Made by a program: the position numbers and the translations under genes. Shown piece by piece: positions 1 through 12,197 of a DNA stretch of 64,000 nucleotides. Position 1 is the stretch's first letter; every line of letters starts with the position of its first letter. Origin of the DNA: Aspidapion aeneum (Eukaryota > Arthropoda > Insecta > Coleoptera > Brentidae); the NCBI GenBank assembly GCA_963576565.1, contig OY755039.1:87439207-87503206 (forward strand). The letters are read 5' to 3'. The notes beneath the pieces are model-generated. The model saw only the letters and a program-made list of their open reading frames with translations. It made no database searches and was not told the DNA's origin.

Positions 1-13
1 TGAGAAATATATC

Positions 14-240
14 CACAGCCCCCTTTTAAGAGGCCTGTTATATATCATATAAAAATGTAGTGTTTAAAGACCCTATCCCCTAGATGGACTGTAACACAGC
101 TTAGCTAATCCAATCTCTCTCTGTTGTTTTGTATGTGATCAACAAAGACTTAATCGCGATTAAGGGTCTAATCCAAGAAATGTGCTTAAAGTGCATCTGC
201 AGGTATGTTATGAAAATTAGTTTCTTACATAGGGGCTGTG
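14..240. mobile_element. short TIR block, CACAGCCCCC family (possible P-type MITE end)
   Basis: The block opens with CACAGCCCCCTTTTAAG and closes with AGGGGCTGTG, an imperfect terminal inverted repeat. The same terminal sequence bounds the two nested MITEs at 23278-23615. A clean target duplication is not visible here (AATATATC on the left, TTATATAT on the right). It may be a small MITE, or the left part may be the 5' terminus of the P-like transposon whose transposase starts at 581. The two readings cannot be separated from this window because sequence to the left is missing. Confidence 0.35.
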
Positions 241-339
241 TTATATATACTATAAGTACCAAGATTTTATGTTGCAAGGGGCTGATAAATAGCAAAAACT
301 TTTTACAGGTACACCCAAGATTATATCCATATTTTTTGT

Positions 340-420
340 GTCCTGTCAGTCTTTATGGGTCATGTTTGGTCCTTAAGGACCCTGTCAAATCCTTATGCGT
401 CCTGCCAAGTCCTTACGAGT
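340..420. repeat. 20-bp tandem repeat, four copies, upstream of the transposase
   Basis: Four degenerate units of 20 bp follow each other, each resembling GTCCTGTCAAGTCCTTATGG. They lie between two inverted copies of CAAGGGGCTGAT (about 274-285 and 462-475). Direct subterminal repeats upstream of a transposase gene are common transposase-binding sites in P and hAT elements, so this could be one, but that is inference. Confidence 0.55.
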
Positions 421-580
421 AAAAGTTCTGTTAAGATTTTGTACAAGTCCTTACAGATTGATCAGCCCCTTGTTGTTAGAGTGTGTTAATCAAATTTTTT
501 GGGTGAGGGATTTACATATTACTTTGTATTAGTACCTATACATTATTCATACATTACCTACCTACCTACACTCATTGTAA

Positions 581-3500
581 ATGGCTATTAACAAGTGTTT
601 AAAACATAATCTAGAAAAAGTAGAACTTGTTGGTTTTATTTATAGAATTCCAAAAGAATATCCGAGACGTAGGATATGGTTAGAAGCTATAGGTGTTGAT
701 GCAGACAAATGGCAATGGACTAAACATAAACTTATATGCTCCCAACATTTTAAGAGAGAAGATGTGTTTTTTAAAAATGGCAAAAAATTTATTACAAAAA
801 CTGCTGTGCCATCATTATTGTATAACAATAATCAAGATTCCAGCAACAAGGCGAATGTTAGCTTTTTAAGTTCTACCCAAACTACAGAATTGGGACCAAG
901 CTCTTCAGCAGACCTAGAACATTCCAATGAAGCAGGTACAGAGACAAGTTCTAGCTTGGCAGTTATTTCTTCCTCGTCAAGTAGTATTGAAAAAACCAAC
1001 ATAGTCTCAATAATACAATCCTCCTCATCAAGTAATATGTCAAGAGACACATCTTTACTTAGGATTAAAAGAAAAAGAAAGTAAGTTTGCCTTTTTAATA
1101 CTATTTTTATATATTATACAGTAAGTAGGTGTTTTTATTTTCACTCAAAATGAGTCAGGTATTCTGATAAAAAATTAACAAATTTACAAATAGTGTAAAA
1201 ATTTTTTGGTACCTGCAGATAACACCATTTTTTTAAGATGGTTTGTGAGGTGGTAGAGGGGGTTTCATTTATAAAGAAACACAAATACTACAGTAGCCAG
1301 GAAAATTTGGTTTCAAATTTATATTCATAATTACATTTTTAACATAATTTGCTGCAGAAAATGGGGAAGTCTGCTTGAATTATAAGAAACAAAACAAAAC
1401 TTGCAAACCATAACATTTAGCAAAACACAGTTCTCACTTTTCTAATAAAAATCTCATTAAAAAATGCCTATAGTTTTGATGTTGATCCCAATTTTTTTAT
1501 TTTTATTGCTTCCTTTAACATATTTTACCATCCTACAATAAACTTAAAGCTATCCTGAGGTCTCGCTATCAAAAAAAGGTAAGAACTAAGCACAACTTAA
1601 CTTTTTAGATTAAATGAAGATCTTCAAAAACAATCTGAATCTAGTAGCAGCACTAGCAGCAGTACCAAAAGAAGGAGAGTCGTCATGGGGCACATAAAGA
1701 CATATCATAATTACAGGTTGGTTTGATTGTTTTTTAGATTGTTCGCTATGTACTTTGTGACATTTTAGTTTATGTTCTTTTTAGTTTTGAGATCTTCAGA
1801 AATGGTAAAAAGATAACTTAAAAAAGAAATCTAAATTAATTACTAAAATTCTAACAAAGTGTATTAAGTTGATTATAGAAATCTTTAATATTGATTTCAT
1901 GACAAAAAGTAATTTTTAAAAAGCTGTTTGTGATCACACTGTATATTTGAATATTGTTCATAAAAACTTCTGCATGCTCTAAAACCTAAAATAAATTGAT
2001 CAGATATCAAGTTTTTTTAGTCATATACAAGGTTTTTCAAAAAATATGAATCTTGCTCAAGATTATTTATATTTTGACCATGTTTAAATTCTTACATACA
2101 TCTAAATAAGTATTTAGGATAGAAGAATGATTTTAGTATAATTATGTTATTGATTCCAGTCTATGCAGCACCTAAGTATAGTTTTTTGACTCTAATCATT
2201 TTTTAAATTGCTTCGATACACTTCCCAAAAATATATTGCATTAATGGGTTTTCATTGATAGTTTGCAAGATATTTGTATGAGACACTCATGTACTGTGAC
2301 TATGAAAAAAGTCATACCCATTTATTTGTCAAAACATGTCAATCAGTTGTATTGATTAGAAAAAATGCGTTTGTGCCACATCTGCTTACTAGGTATAGGT
2401 ATTCGTGACATTGGCGTCGATTTTTATTAATTTAGTCTATTTTAGAGTCTCAGAAAGTTTTAATGGAAACCAATATATATTTAAAAAGAGGATTTTTGAA
2501 GTAATTTAGAAAATGTATTCAAAGCATAGGGTCTAATTTAAAAAAAGACAACTAGTGTCAAAAAAGTACATTTAGTTGCTGTGTAGACTGGACTTAATTA
2601 CATATACCAAAATGTACCTATGGGCACCAGAATCATTCTTCTATCCCAAATACTTATTGAGAGATAAGCATCAAAAGATGGTGAAAATATAAATGATATA
2701 ATTTTGACAATATTAAAAATTGATAAAAAAAAATTGATTAAAACTAAAACTATCTTTAAATTACGCTTATTTACATTAAAAAATAATTCTATATTATATA
2801 ATTATTATAGTTTTTATATTTTTGAAATGTTATTTTTCTACAATGTCAAAGCGGGTTAGAATTTATAAAATACATAAAAATGATTTAATTTTATTATAAT
2901 TAATAACTTTTCAATTTATAATGTAGAAAAGTTAGTAAAAAATACCTAAATATAATTTTTTATTATAAATGGATGTATTTAAACGTAGTTATTAGTTCTG
3001 ATTCATTTTTCTTTACACAATCTTTAATAATGTCAAAAATGAAGTCATTGCTCTTGGGCAAAATTAATATTTTTGGACAATATAATATATAATAAAGAAT
3101 AGCATTTTTTCCCAAAATTAATAATAAAAAACTTTTCTATATGGTTCCAATTTAGCTAGACTATATATACTATATATCAAAAACCTAATTAGCTGTTTGC
3201 ACACAAGTTTTTTTGACATTTAATAAAATTTTCATTATTAAAATATATTGAAAAGGCTAAATTGTGAACAATATTGTTTTCATGTTATTTCTTTTTGTAG
3301 CAAATCGCCAAGTCATATATTGAGGCACAAACAGGAATTATTTAAATCAAATGAGAGGTATAGGAAGCAACTTTACCGAAAAAACCAACAAGTGGCTACT
3401 TTAACCAAAAAAGTTTTTGAAATGAAAAATGTGATACAATTTTTAAAAAATCAAGACATTTCGAATGATGGTGTGGATCACATTGACAAAACCATAAGTG

Positions 3501-5805
3501 ATGTGCCTCATTTACTTATGTCAAGATACCTTAAAAATGTAAAAAGTGGTACCACAACACATGAAAAATACCCAGAACCTCTAAGAAAATTTGCAGCCAC
3601 TCTTCAATTTTATTCAAGCAAAGCTTATGAGGCTGTCAGGAAGGAGTTTGCCTTGGCTTTACCTGATCAGTCTACAGTAAGAAAGTGGTATGCAAATGTA
3701 GATTGTGATCCAGGTTTCCTCGATACTTCTTTTGAGATTTTAAAAAAACAGTCAGAAGAAAGTTTAAAGTCTGGTAGACCACTTGTTGTGGCTTTAATGT
3801 TTGATGAAATGTCATTAAGGAAACAAATAGAGTATGATGGAAAGAAGATGTGGGGGTATGTAGATGTTGGTGTTCCAGTGGAAAATGACCAATTAGATGT
3901 TGCTGGAGAAGCTTTGGTTATGACAGTTGTATGCCACCAAGCTGCATGGAAGCTTCCTATAGCTTACTTTTTAATTAAAGCCTTAAATGCTTCAGAAAAA
4001 GAGAATATTGTTCATGAAGCACTGAAAAGACTGGCAGAGATAAAAATATTAGTGACTTCAGTGACATGCGATGGTCCAAATGCCCATTTTGCCATGTTTG
4101 AAAAGCTAGGGTGCAATTTTGATGCATCTGATGGAGGAAGAAACTTAATAACTAGTTTTGAAAATGACATTGGGCAAAAAGTTTTTGCTATATTGGATGC
4201 GTGTCATATGGCAAAGTTGGCTAGAAACAACTTAGCAGCTCTAAAGGTTTTTAAGGACCCTGATGGGAAATTGATAAAATGGGAATACTTGGTAAAACTT
4301 CAGCAGCTGCAAGAAGAGGAAACTTTAAATTTAGGAAATAAGCTAAGGAAGAGGCACATAGAGTTTGCTAACAATAAAATGAAAGTAAGTTATTTCTTTA
4401 TTAAATTTCATTGGTTTTTTTGTAATATGAGAGGCGGTCAAAAATTAAATATTTTAATGTAACTGGTCACGACTAAATCACAATTTTTTCTTATTGTTTT
4501 TTTACCTTTATATTTTCAGGTGTCTTTGGCAGTTCAGACCTTGTCAAGAAGTGTGGCAGATGCTTTAAAATATTTGCGTATCGATATCAAACATCCTGAT
4601 TTTGAAGATAGTGAAGCAACTGAGGCATTCATTTTAAAGATAAACAGACTCTTTGATATTTTAAATTCCAAGAGCCCTTTTGCCTGGGGTGATTGCAGCG
4701 CCTTACGCCAGTCAACAGAGCAAACATGGAGACCATTTTTAGAGGAAATGGTGGTATATCTGTTAAAATGTAGCAATATAAATGGAAGACCATTATACAT
4801 GACTAACAACAAAACCCTATTCAAAGGCTTCGCTATTACAATAAAATCAGTAATGGGAATATTCGATCTATATGTAAAGGAGTTGAACATTTTGAAGTAT
4901 CTGTTAACTTTTAAAATGAGTCAAGATCATTTGGAAACCTTTTTCTGTGGAATCAGGGCTCGCAATGGATGGAACAACAACCCATCTCCACTTTTGTTCA
5001 AATATGCATTTAGAAGAATGCTTTTACATACCAGAATTAGCGGACAAGGTGGAAATTGTAGAGTACTCGATGACACAACTGTGCTTTCAGTACCAAGTTC
5101 TTCTGGCAAATCACATGAAGTGATAGATATGTCACTTCTCAGAAGATATGACCTGAACATTGATGAAATTAGATTACAAGATGATGACTTTGATGTAACT
5201 GAATCATTTATCCCTTTAAGTGAAATATCAGAAGACATAGTGGCATACATGTCTGGATATGTCTTAAAGATGCTCAAAAGGAGGAATTTTTGTGAACAGT
5301 GTTTTGAAGGACTTGAATCTGAATTCATTGATGAACAGCACCAAAACTTTAAGCTAATACAGAGAAAAAACCGAGGTTTGTTTAAAAAAAATTAAAAGTT
5401 TTTTATGAAAGATTAATTTTATTGATTTATTTTGTTTTAGGAGGATTGCAGCGACCTTCACAAGGAGTCATTAAAATTTGTGTTGAAGTAGAAAAAATTA
5501 TTCGGAAATTAATGGCAATTACTGATAACCAAATCCCTGCCGACACTGGTTTCCAGCAAGTATTTGTCATTAATATTAGCCAGCAGTTTTATTCCACTGG
5601 ACAAAACCTATTTTATAAACTTGAGGCTCATTTTAGAGAGACCCATCCATTGCAAGAAAATCATTGTTTCATGTTAATAAAAAACATTGTGGCAGCTTAT
5701 GTGCGAATAAGATTTTTTAATCTGGCTAAAAAATTTTCAACAACTGCGCAAGGCAAAAATCTGAGAAGACGGCTTACAAAACTGATTTTATTTAGCCACC
5801 AATAA
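581..5805 (+). CDS. P-element/THAP9-like DNA transposase, five exons, apparently intact
   Basis: Exons: 581-1080, 1609-1716, 3301-4384, 4520-5375 and 5441-5805. All introns are GT-AG, with GTAAGT donors after exons 1 and 3, and the joined frame is open for about 970 codons, a normal length for THAP9/P transposases. Exon 1 carries a THAP DNA-binding domain (W at about residue 29, ICSQHF at about 50-55, then AVPSLL). Only one of the usual two N-terminal zinc cysteines is present (KCLKHN), so zinc binding may be weakened. Exon 2 adds a Ser-rich and basic linker. Exon 3 starts with a coiled-coil-like stretch, then the RNase H-like core with acidic residues in MFDEMS and VTCDGPNAHF. Exon 4 has the family signature SQDHLETFFCGIRARNGWNN, holding the likely catalytic Glu. 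The expected role is cut-and-paste transposition. It could also be a domesticated THAP9-like gene, because no convincing 3' terminal repeat was found. Start chosen as the first ATG of the THAP domain. Confidence 0.85.
1717..3300 (+). other. intron 2 of the transposase gene
   Basis: A 1.58-kb AT-rich intron between a GTTGGT donor and a CTTTTTGTAG acceptor. Phase is preserved: two bases carried from exon 2 complete a Ser codon at the start of exon 3. No other gene was recognised in it. Confidence 0.7.
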
Positions 5806-5813
5806 TCGCCATC

Positions 5814-6880
5814 AAACAATGAAAATAATGCAGATCTGAGTAGTAGGACAATAGGACAACAATGGCTTCAATCCACATTTGTTAGGCTCAGGCTTAATGA
5901 ACCCCAAACTAATAGTTTTCTTAAATATTCACAGCAGAATGTTATCTAAATTAGACGCCGAAATAAGAGACAATCAGTAAAAGTAATAGCATTGACACCA
6001 GAAAAGTCTTGTTTTACGTAAAAGTTTTAACTCGCAATTGTCTTTCCAGAAGTAGTGGAGAAGCATCAAGTTTTCTTTAACCTAGTACAAAGGGAACCCG
6101 AGGTTTGTCTTTTTATTAATAAAACTTTCCTAAAAACTTGTAGAGTTAAAATGGTTAAAAAAAATCTACATATATAAAATATAACCATTTTTTTTTTGTT
6201 TCAGGATATCATAAAAACCAAATGCTAAACAATGCTGCGATTACTGTAAAATAGCCTTACAAACCACACACTAATAGTTTTTTCAAAAATTATTCACAGC
6301 AGGATGTTTGCCAAATTGACGCCGAAATAGGTGACAATCATACAGACATAAAAGTTTTAACGCAAAGTTGTCTGTCCAGAATTAGTGAAGAAGGGGGGTA
6401 TTGCAAAGCACTACTTGACAAAACAGTGCTTTTAGCAACAAATTATTTTCAAGCTGAAAAAAAAACGGAGGTTTGCCTTTTTAAACATTTTTAATAAAAT
6501 GTTGCCCAAAAACTGTTAAACTGAAATTAGTTTTAAAAAAATCTACATAAATTATAATGGTTCTTTTGTTTTAGGATAACTTAAAAACCAAATGCTAAAT
6601 AATGCTGAGATCGCCGCTTAATAGCCCTTACAAATCATACAAAAAACGTTTTTTTTAAAATATTTTGCAGCTGCTCTAATCATACACAAAATAGCCCGAG
6701 CCATACACTAAAAGATTTTCTAAAAATAATATTCCCACTATAATATTTTCTAAATTAGACCCCAAAATAAGCTACAATCAGGTAGTTCTAACACGAAAAT
6801 GTCTTTCCAGAATTGGTAGAGAAGGTGAAAATTGTACAGTACTACCTGACAGTGGACAGATCAGAGCTATCAGTACCAAG
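5814..6880 (+). pseudogene. three decayed tandem copies of the transposase 3' region
   Basis: Immediately after the stop codon, the sequence repeats about every 330-430 bp. Each copy has a block starting CCAGAATTAG.GAAGAAGG (6046, 6379, 6807) that matches exon 4 at about 5032-5100. The first two copies are followed by a counterpart of the exon 4 end and intron 4 (ACCGAGGTTTG, then a T-rich tract ending TTTCAGGATA or TTTTAGGATA). Between them are conserved spacers with CACTAATAGTTTTTTC and GACGCCGAAATA. All have stops and indels. They look like an old local amplification of the exon 4/intron 4 region, now non-coding. Confidence 0.6.
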
Positions 6881-7005
6881 TTCTAAACCGTCTATGTTCT
6901 AAACTCTATTCATTGATAATAAAATTAAAAACTATTCCGTGGAACTGGTGGAACTTTAGAAGTATAATAATAACTAACAATTAACTTTTGTTGTCATATT
7001 GTCTA

Positions 7006-7604
7006 CCGTAAACCGTGGTAACTTTGGCATGATTTTTCTTAAACTTTAAAAAATTACTGCACTTCAATAATTAAAGTTCCGACACTTGTAAATGTAAACA
7101 AAAGTACAGGGAAATGATTTGTTTATAGTGTAACCTAAGAAAATGAGCTCCAAAAGTGTCCCAAAGTTACCATGCCAGTTGGGGTAACTTTGGTACGCTG
7201 ACTTTTTTTAATGAATATTTTAAAAGTATGTCTGTATCGTACCTCCGCATGTTACCATTTTTTGTTTAATTGTAAATATTTATTTTTAGATGCGAATAAT
7301 CTTTTTAACTATTTTATTAACAGCAGGCCAAAATATTACTTTAACTAAAATGTCTTTACCAAAAACCAAATATATTTAGTGGTTTGGGCCACACAAGTAA
7401 AATGTTATTTATGACTTTTCAAAAACACCTGCTATACCATAATCTTTGAAATCACACTATAACTGCAGTCCAAACAAATGAGGAATTCCAAAACCTAAAA
7501 ATTTCACAGAATATTACCTTATGAATTTGTACAAAAATAAAATGTAAAAAAATTCAGGGTGTCCCGAAGTTATACCCAAGTTACAAACTTAACCCGGTTT
7601 ACGG
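7006..7604. mobile_element. TIR element with TA target duplication (CCGTAAACCG family)
   Basis: The termini are CCGTAAACCGTGGTAACTTTGG on the left and, on the other strand, CCGTAAACCGGGTTAAG on the right, each flanked by TA. The interior repeats the motif GGTAACTTTGG in both orientations near 7160-7195. No coding capacity was seen. A TA duplication suggests a Tc1/mariner-like non-autonomous element; the superfamily is inferred. Confidence 0.55.
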
Positions 7605-8910
7605 TAGGGTTTTTTTTTAGGTACCGAATTCAACAATTTTATGATGTAAATTAATTTGATTATAGCTATTACTATTAAGCAATATAAGTGTCGATTTTTT
7701 AAAACTTTTCATCATCATTTTAACTTTCTCAACTTTTTTGTAATAATAGAAAGTGACACTTTTGTCTCTTCATTAAGGGATTAAAGGCACTTTTTATTTT
7801 TAAAGTGCGAAAAATGTATTGGCATAATTTTATTTTAAGTAAGCCATTTCTGATATAAACTGATTTTGCTCTTACTACAACTATCTCCTAGTTTTTGAGC
7901 GGCCCCTCGAACATAAAAATGGCCAATTGTCCTTTAGCCCATTTTAACTTATTTCTGTCTTTTTCTTTTCTTTTTATCTTTATCTATTTGAAAATATGTT
8001 TACGTATGAATTTTAAAATGAACTTAAATTATGTGGATCAAAAATGTGTTTAGTTTTGAAGACTTTTTTGTGATTTTCGTTTTCTTTTTGAAATATTATT
8101 GGCTTTGTTTTAATAAATTTTTATTGGTAGATGCAAAATTAAAAAAATTATAAAAAGGTAGGCTACATTATACTAATTTAAGTAAGTTTGAATTGTGAGT
8201 ATAACCGGTATTCCAAGGTTTCCCTCAAAATGGCCGCCAAGATGGCTGCCATTACGATTACATTATTCGCGCAGGTTGACGCCTATTCTCCCGCTTTTTA
8301 CAAGTTCATTGAGCAGAACTGGATACAATGAAAAAAAAAATGTTTTTGATCGAAAAAAACAAATATCTTAGAAACTTCTTAATTTTTTTGTTTGTAAAAT
8401 ATTGTAAACATTAAGCACCCAAAGATCTCTACTTTTACGAAGTTTTGTTAAGCTGACATTATTTTTGCAAACATAAAAAATAAAAAACAAAAAAAAAACG
8501 TATTTTTTCATTTTTCTCCAACATTTTGAGGTTATGTTAAAAATGACATTAAAAAAATATTTAGATACTTTTATGACCTATGACTTTTATGTATGTCACT
8601 GTTTTCTCCAACGTCAACTTTCGCCGGATATCACAATAATACGATTCCTTGCCCTTTTTTACCCCCACAAACCTAACCCGAAACGCACCTGCTCACACAT
8701 TTATTTTTTTTTAACTTCGTTTTTCGCCGCTCTACAATTTTCAACGCTTTAGCTAATTATTTTTTTTTCTCTCAAAGTGCAATTTGACTGGTTGATAAGC
8801 AGAGAACTAAAATAAAACAAAAAGGAAAAAAGTCCTACTATAATCTTAATTGGCTGCAGAGCGATTATTATAAGTCTAAATTCGTCAGTAAGTGCATAAT
8901 TTGGAAATTT
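7605..8910. other. AT-rich non-coding stretch
   Basis: No gene was recognised. The part at 8228-8256 has the ATGGCCGCCAAGATGGCTGCC motif seen in other dispersed repeats here. The open frame at 8534-8752 has no recognisable domain and lies in low-complexity sequence. Confidence 0.5.
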
Positions 8911-8992
8911 CGTGCTTGTCGGGCCATATGAAACAGAAAAATGAGAAACCTTCTTTGTATTTAATTATGTAAATAGCTAACCCTTCTACCTA

Positions 8993-10630
8993 GTGCAATA
9001 TATGAGGACCGCAGTTTGACAATGGATTCTAGCTAACAAAAGGTCACAGATTAACGATCTGGATGTTGCCAAGCCAGGCTTTGGTCCAATTTTTTTTATC
9101 CCCCCTGCTCTTATAGCAGTGTTCGAATTTCTGAAAATTTAACTAACTTGACACATTGAAGCTACAATAACAGAGAAATTAATGAAAAATGTGTAAAATC
9201 CAACCTAAATAAAAATTTTTGTTAGTTTGTCAAATCTTAGCTGCAAAAACCCCCAAAAACCCTCCTGACCACCCAAAACCTGAGATTTTGAGGTTTTCTT
9301 AAAATTTTCTCAAAAACTAAGCTTTTTAGAAAAAAATATGTAATTAGCTTTATTGTAGACAACAAAATTTTCTTTTCAGCGGTGTATTAGTCAATGAGGT
9401 ACGACCAATGACAAACTCTTCACCGGCGTCCGTTTATTGAGGTGATGTAAAAAAATTAAAAAAAGAAACATGTTTATTACATGATTTACCCGATTTTCTT
9501 GAAAACTAAGCTCTCTATCAAAAATTAGGTTTTATAGTCAATTGTAGACAATGAAGTTTTCTTTAAAACGGTGTATAACAAGGTAAGATTACTTTTATTT
9601 ACAACAATTTAGGGTCGTCCGTAAATTACATCAATTTTGAAAAATCACTAAACTTATCGACTATTAATCTTACTTCGTGATACAGCAGCTAAAAGAAAAT
9701 TTCATTGTCTACAATCGACTAAGGAACATGATTTTTGATAAAAGGCTTGGTTTTTAAGATAATCGGGTAAAACATGTGACAAACAGGTGGTATTTTATTA
9801 TTTTTTAAAATTTCTCAATAAACGGACGCCACTGGAAAGTTTGGTAGTAGTCTGACCGCACTAGCTTGAACTTTATTAAAAAGAAAATTTTATTTTCTAC
9901 AATAAAGTGTTAATATTTTTTTCCAAAAAAGCTTACTTTTTGAGAAAATTGGATAAAACTAGTAAAAAAATTGGTAACTTTAGTGATTTTTCAAAATTAA
10001 GGTAATTTACGGAGGCCCCTTAATTGTTATAAACAAAACTAATCCTGCTTAATTATACACCGTTTAAAAGGAAATTTTATTGTCTACAGCCGACTTTAGG
10101 ACACAATTTTTAATGGAGAGCTTGGTTTTCAAGAAAATCAGGGAAAATAGGTAATATGCATGTTTCTTTTTTTCATTTTTTTTGCATTACCTCAATAAAC
10201 GGACGCCGCTGGAGAGTTTGTCTTTGGTCGTACCCCACTGACTTGTATATCGTTGAAAAGGAAATTTTATTGTCTACAATAAACGTAATGACATATTTTT
10301 TACTAAGATGCTTAGTTTTTATGAAAACATAAAAATTTTAGGTTTTGGAGGTTTTTGGGGGTTTTTTCAGCTAAAATTAAAAAAAATAATATAATTTTAT
10401 TTTTAGGTTAGGTCTTACACATTTTTTATTCATGTATCTGTCATTGTGGCTTTAGAGCATCAACATAGTTAAATTTTCAGAAATTCGAACACGACTATAA
10501 GAGGAGGGTGAATAAAAAAAAATTGGACCAAAACCTGGCTTGGCAACACCCAGATCGTTAATCTGTGACTTATTCTCAGCTAGAATCTACTGTCAAAGTG
10601 CGGTCCTCATATTTTGCATACTCAACTACC
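8993..10630. mobile_element. foldback-like element with ~0.8-kb inverted arms
   Basis: The left arm (from ATATGAGGACCGCAGTTTGAC) and the right arm (ending GTCAAAGTGCGGTCCTCAT) are long imperfect inverted copies meeting near 9811. Paired landmarks include ATTAACGATCTGGATGTTGC with its complement at about 10540-10562, and the CCCCCAAAAACCC and GGGTTTTTGGGGG tracts. Each arm contains repeated sub-blocks with CGTCCGTTTATTGAG and GACAATAAAATTT. A related copy lies at 40230-41015. It sits inside the 140-bp tandem array. No open frame of note. Confidence 0.7.
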
Positions 10631-10649
10631 TACAGCGCCTGCACTAACC

Positions 10650-12060
10650 TTAAAAATATGTATAAGAGGTGTGCCAGTCGTTCGGTCAGGCCAGTGTTTG
10701 GAACAATAGTCAATTTATTATTTGAGGGGTCCATATGCCACAGAATACTTAAAATCCGTCTTTGTATTTAGTGATGTAGATGAGTTTTGGCCTCAAATAT
10801 TACTGCATAAGGTGTGCCAGTCCTTTGGTCAAGCAGATGTTAGGCAGCAAAGTGAATTTATTATTTAAGAGTCCATATGACATAAAAATTAAAAACCATG
10901 TTGGTACTTAGTGGTGTAGGTTAGGTTTATCCTTAAATATAATTATAAGAAGTGTGTCAGTCCTTTAATCAGGCTGATGTTTGGCAGTATAGTCAATTTA
11001 GTATTTGAGGATCCATATGACACAAAGTAATTAAAAACCTTCTTCCTTTTTAATGATGTAGATAACTTTGAGCTTCAAGGATACTTATAAGACGTGTGCC
11101 AGTCCTTTAATCAGGCTGATGTTGGGAAGCATAGTCAACTTAGTATTTGACACACAGTAATTAAAAACCGCCTTGCTTTTTAATGCTGTAGATGACTTTG
11201 AGTCTCAAGTATAATTATAGGACGTGTGCCAGTCGTTCTGTCAGGCAAATTTTTGGCACTATAGTAATTTTATTATTTGAGGGTCCATATGACAAACAAT
11301 AATAAAAAACTATCTTGATATTTAGTGATATAGATAAGTTCAGCCTCCATTATAAATATAGAAGGTGTGCCAGTCCTTTGGTGAGGCAGATGTCTGGCAG
11401 CATATCCAATTTATTATTTGATGATCCATATGACACACAACAATTAAAAATAATCTTGCTATTTTGGCGTGTAGATGAGTTTAAGCCTCAAATATATTTA
11501 TAGGTGAGCCTGTTCTTAGATCAGGCGGATGTTTGGCAGCATAGACAATTTAGTTTTTTAAGGTCCATATGATACACAATTTTTAAAGAGATTCTTGGTA
11601 CTACATGATGTGGCTTGAAAGTAAAATATTTTAAAATTTTTATAGGTGTGCCCAGCTTATAGTAAATGTAGGTCGGGCAGCATAGTTATTTTAAACTTAC
11701 GGGACCTATATGACAGCTATTTTATATAAAAAAAACTCTTTTCAACTTACGTAGGTGGATCTTAAAAACCTTTATAGTCTAGATGGTGTGCCTTGTCAGC
11801 AGCCAGGCAGCCACAAGGCATCATAAGACACATATATAAGGGGGGCGCAAATGACACATGTGCCAACAAAAAATATTAATAATATAATGTTTTTAGATTA
11901 TGTAGGTTTAACCAGGGGCGAAATGTTATTTAAGTGCGTGTGCCTGTCCTCCAACTGGAGTGAGGTGTGGAAGCATCATCATATTTTTATAAATGGGTTT
12001 ATATGACATACTTGCAATAGAGTCTAAACTGTTACTTTAAGATGTTAACGCACCTGTAAA
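10650..12060. repeat. ~140-bp tandem satellite array, about nine units
   Basis: The landmark CCATATG recurs at 10731, 10873, 11013, 11285, 11426 and 11565, with a degenerate site near 11706, giving a period close to 140 bp. Units share GGTGTGCCAGTCCTTTGGTC, ATGTTTGGCAGCATAGTCAA and GTAGATGAGTTT. One unit near 11150 has lost part of its middle. A unit fragment also lies at 8915-8990, left of the foldback element, so the foldback probably inserted into this array. Units get more diverged to the right. Confidence 0.7.
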
Positions 12061-12197
12061 TCTTTTCATACAATTCGCTTAATTAGCGACTTCAGACCAC
12101 GTCTCGTTATTAACTAAAGTAGGCACATATATTTGAAGGATAATATGACACTATTTGACGGTGAATTATTTTGGTATGGATAACGTAGAGTTCTGTG

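Noticed and set aside
340..420. CRISPR-like array
   Set aside because: Units are contiguous without spacers, only 20 bp long, and the genome is eukaryotic.
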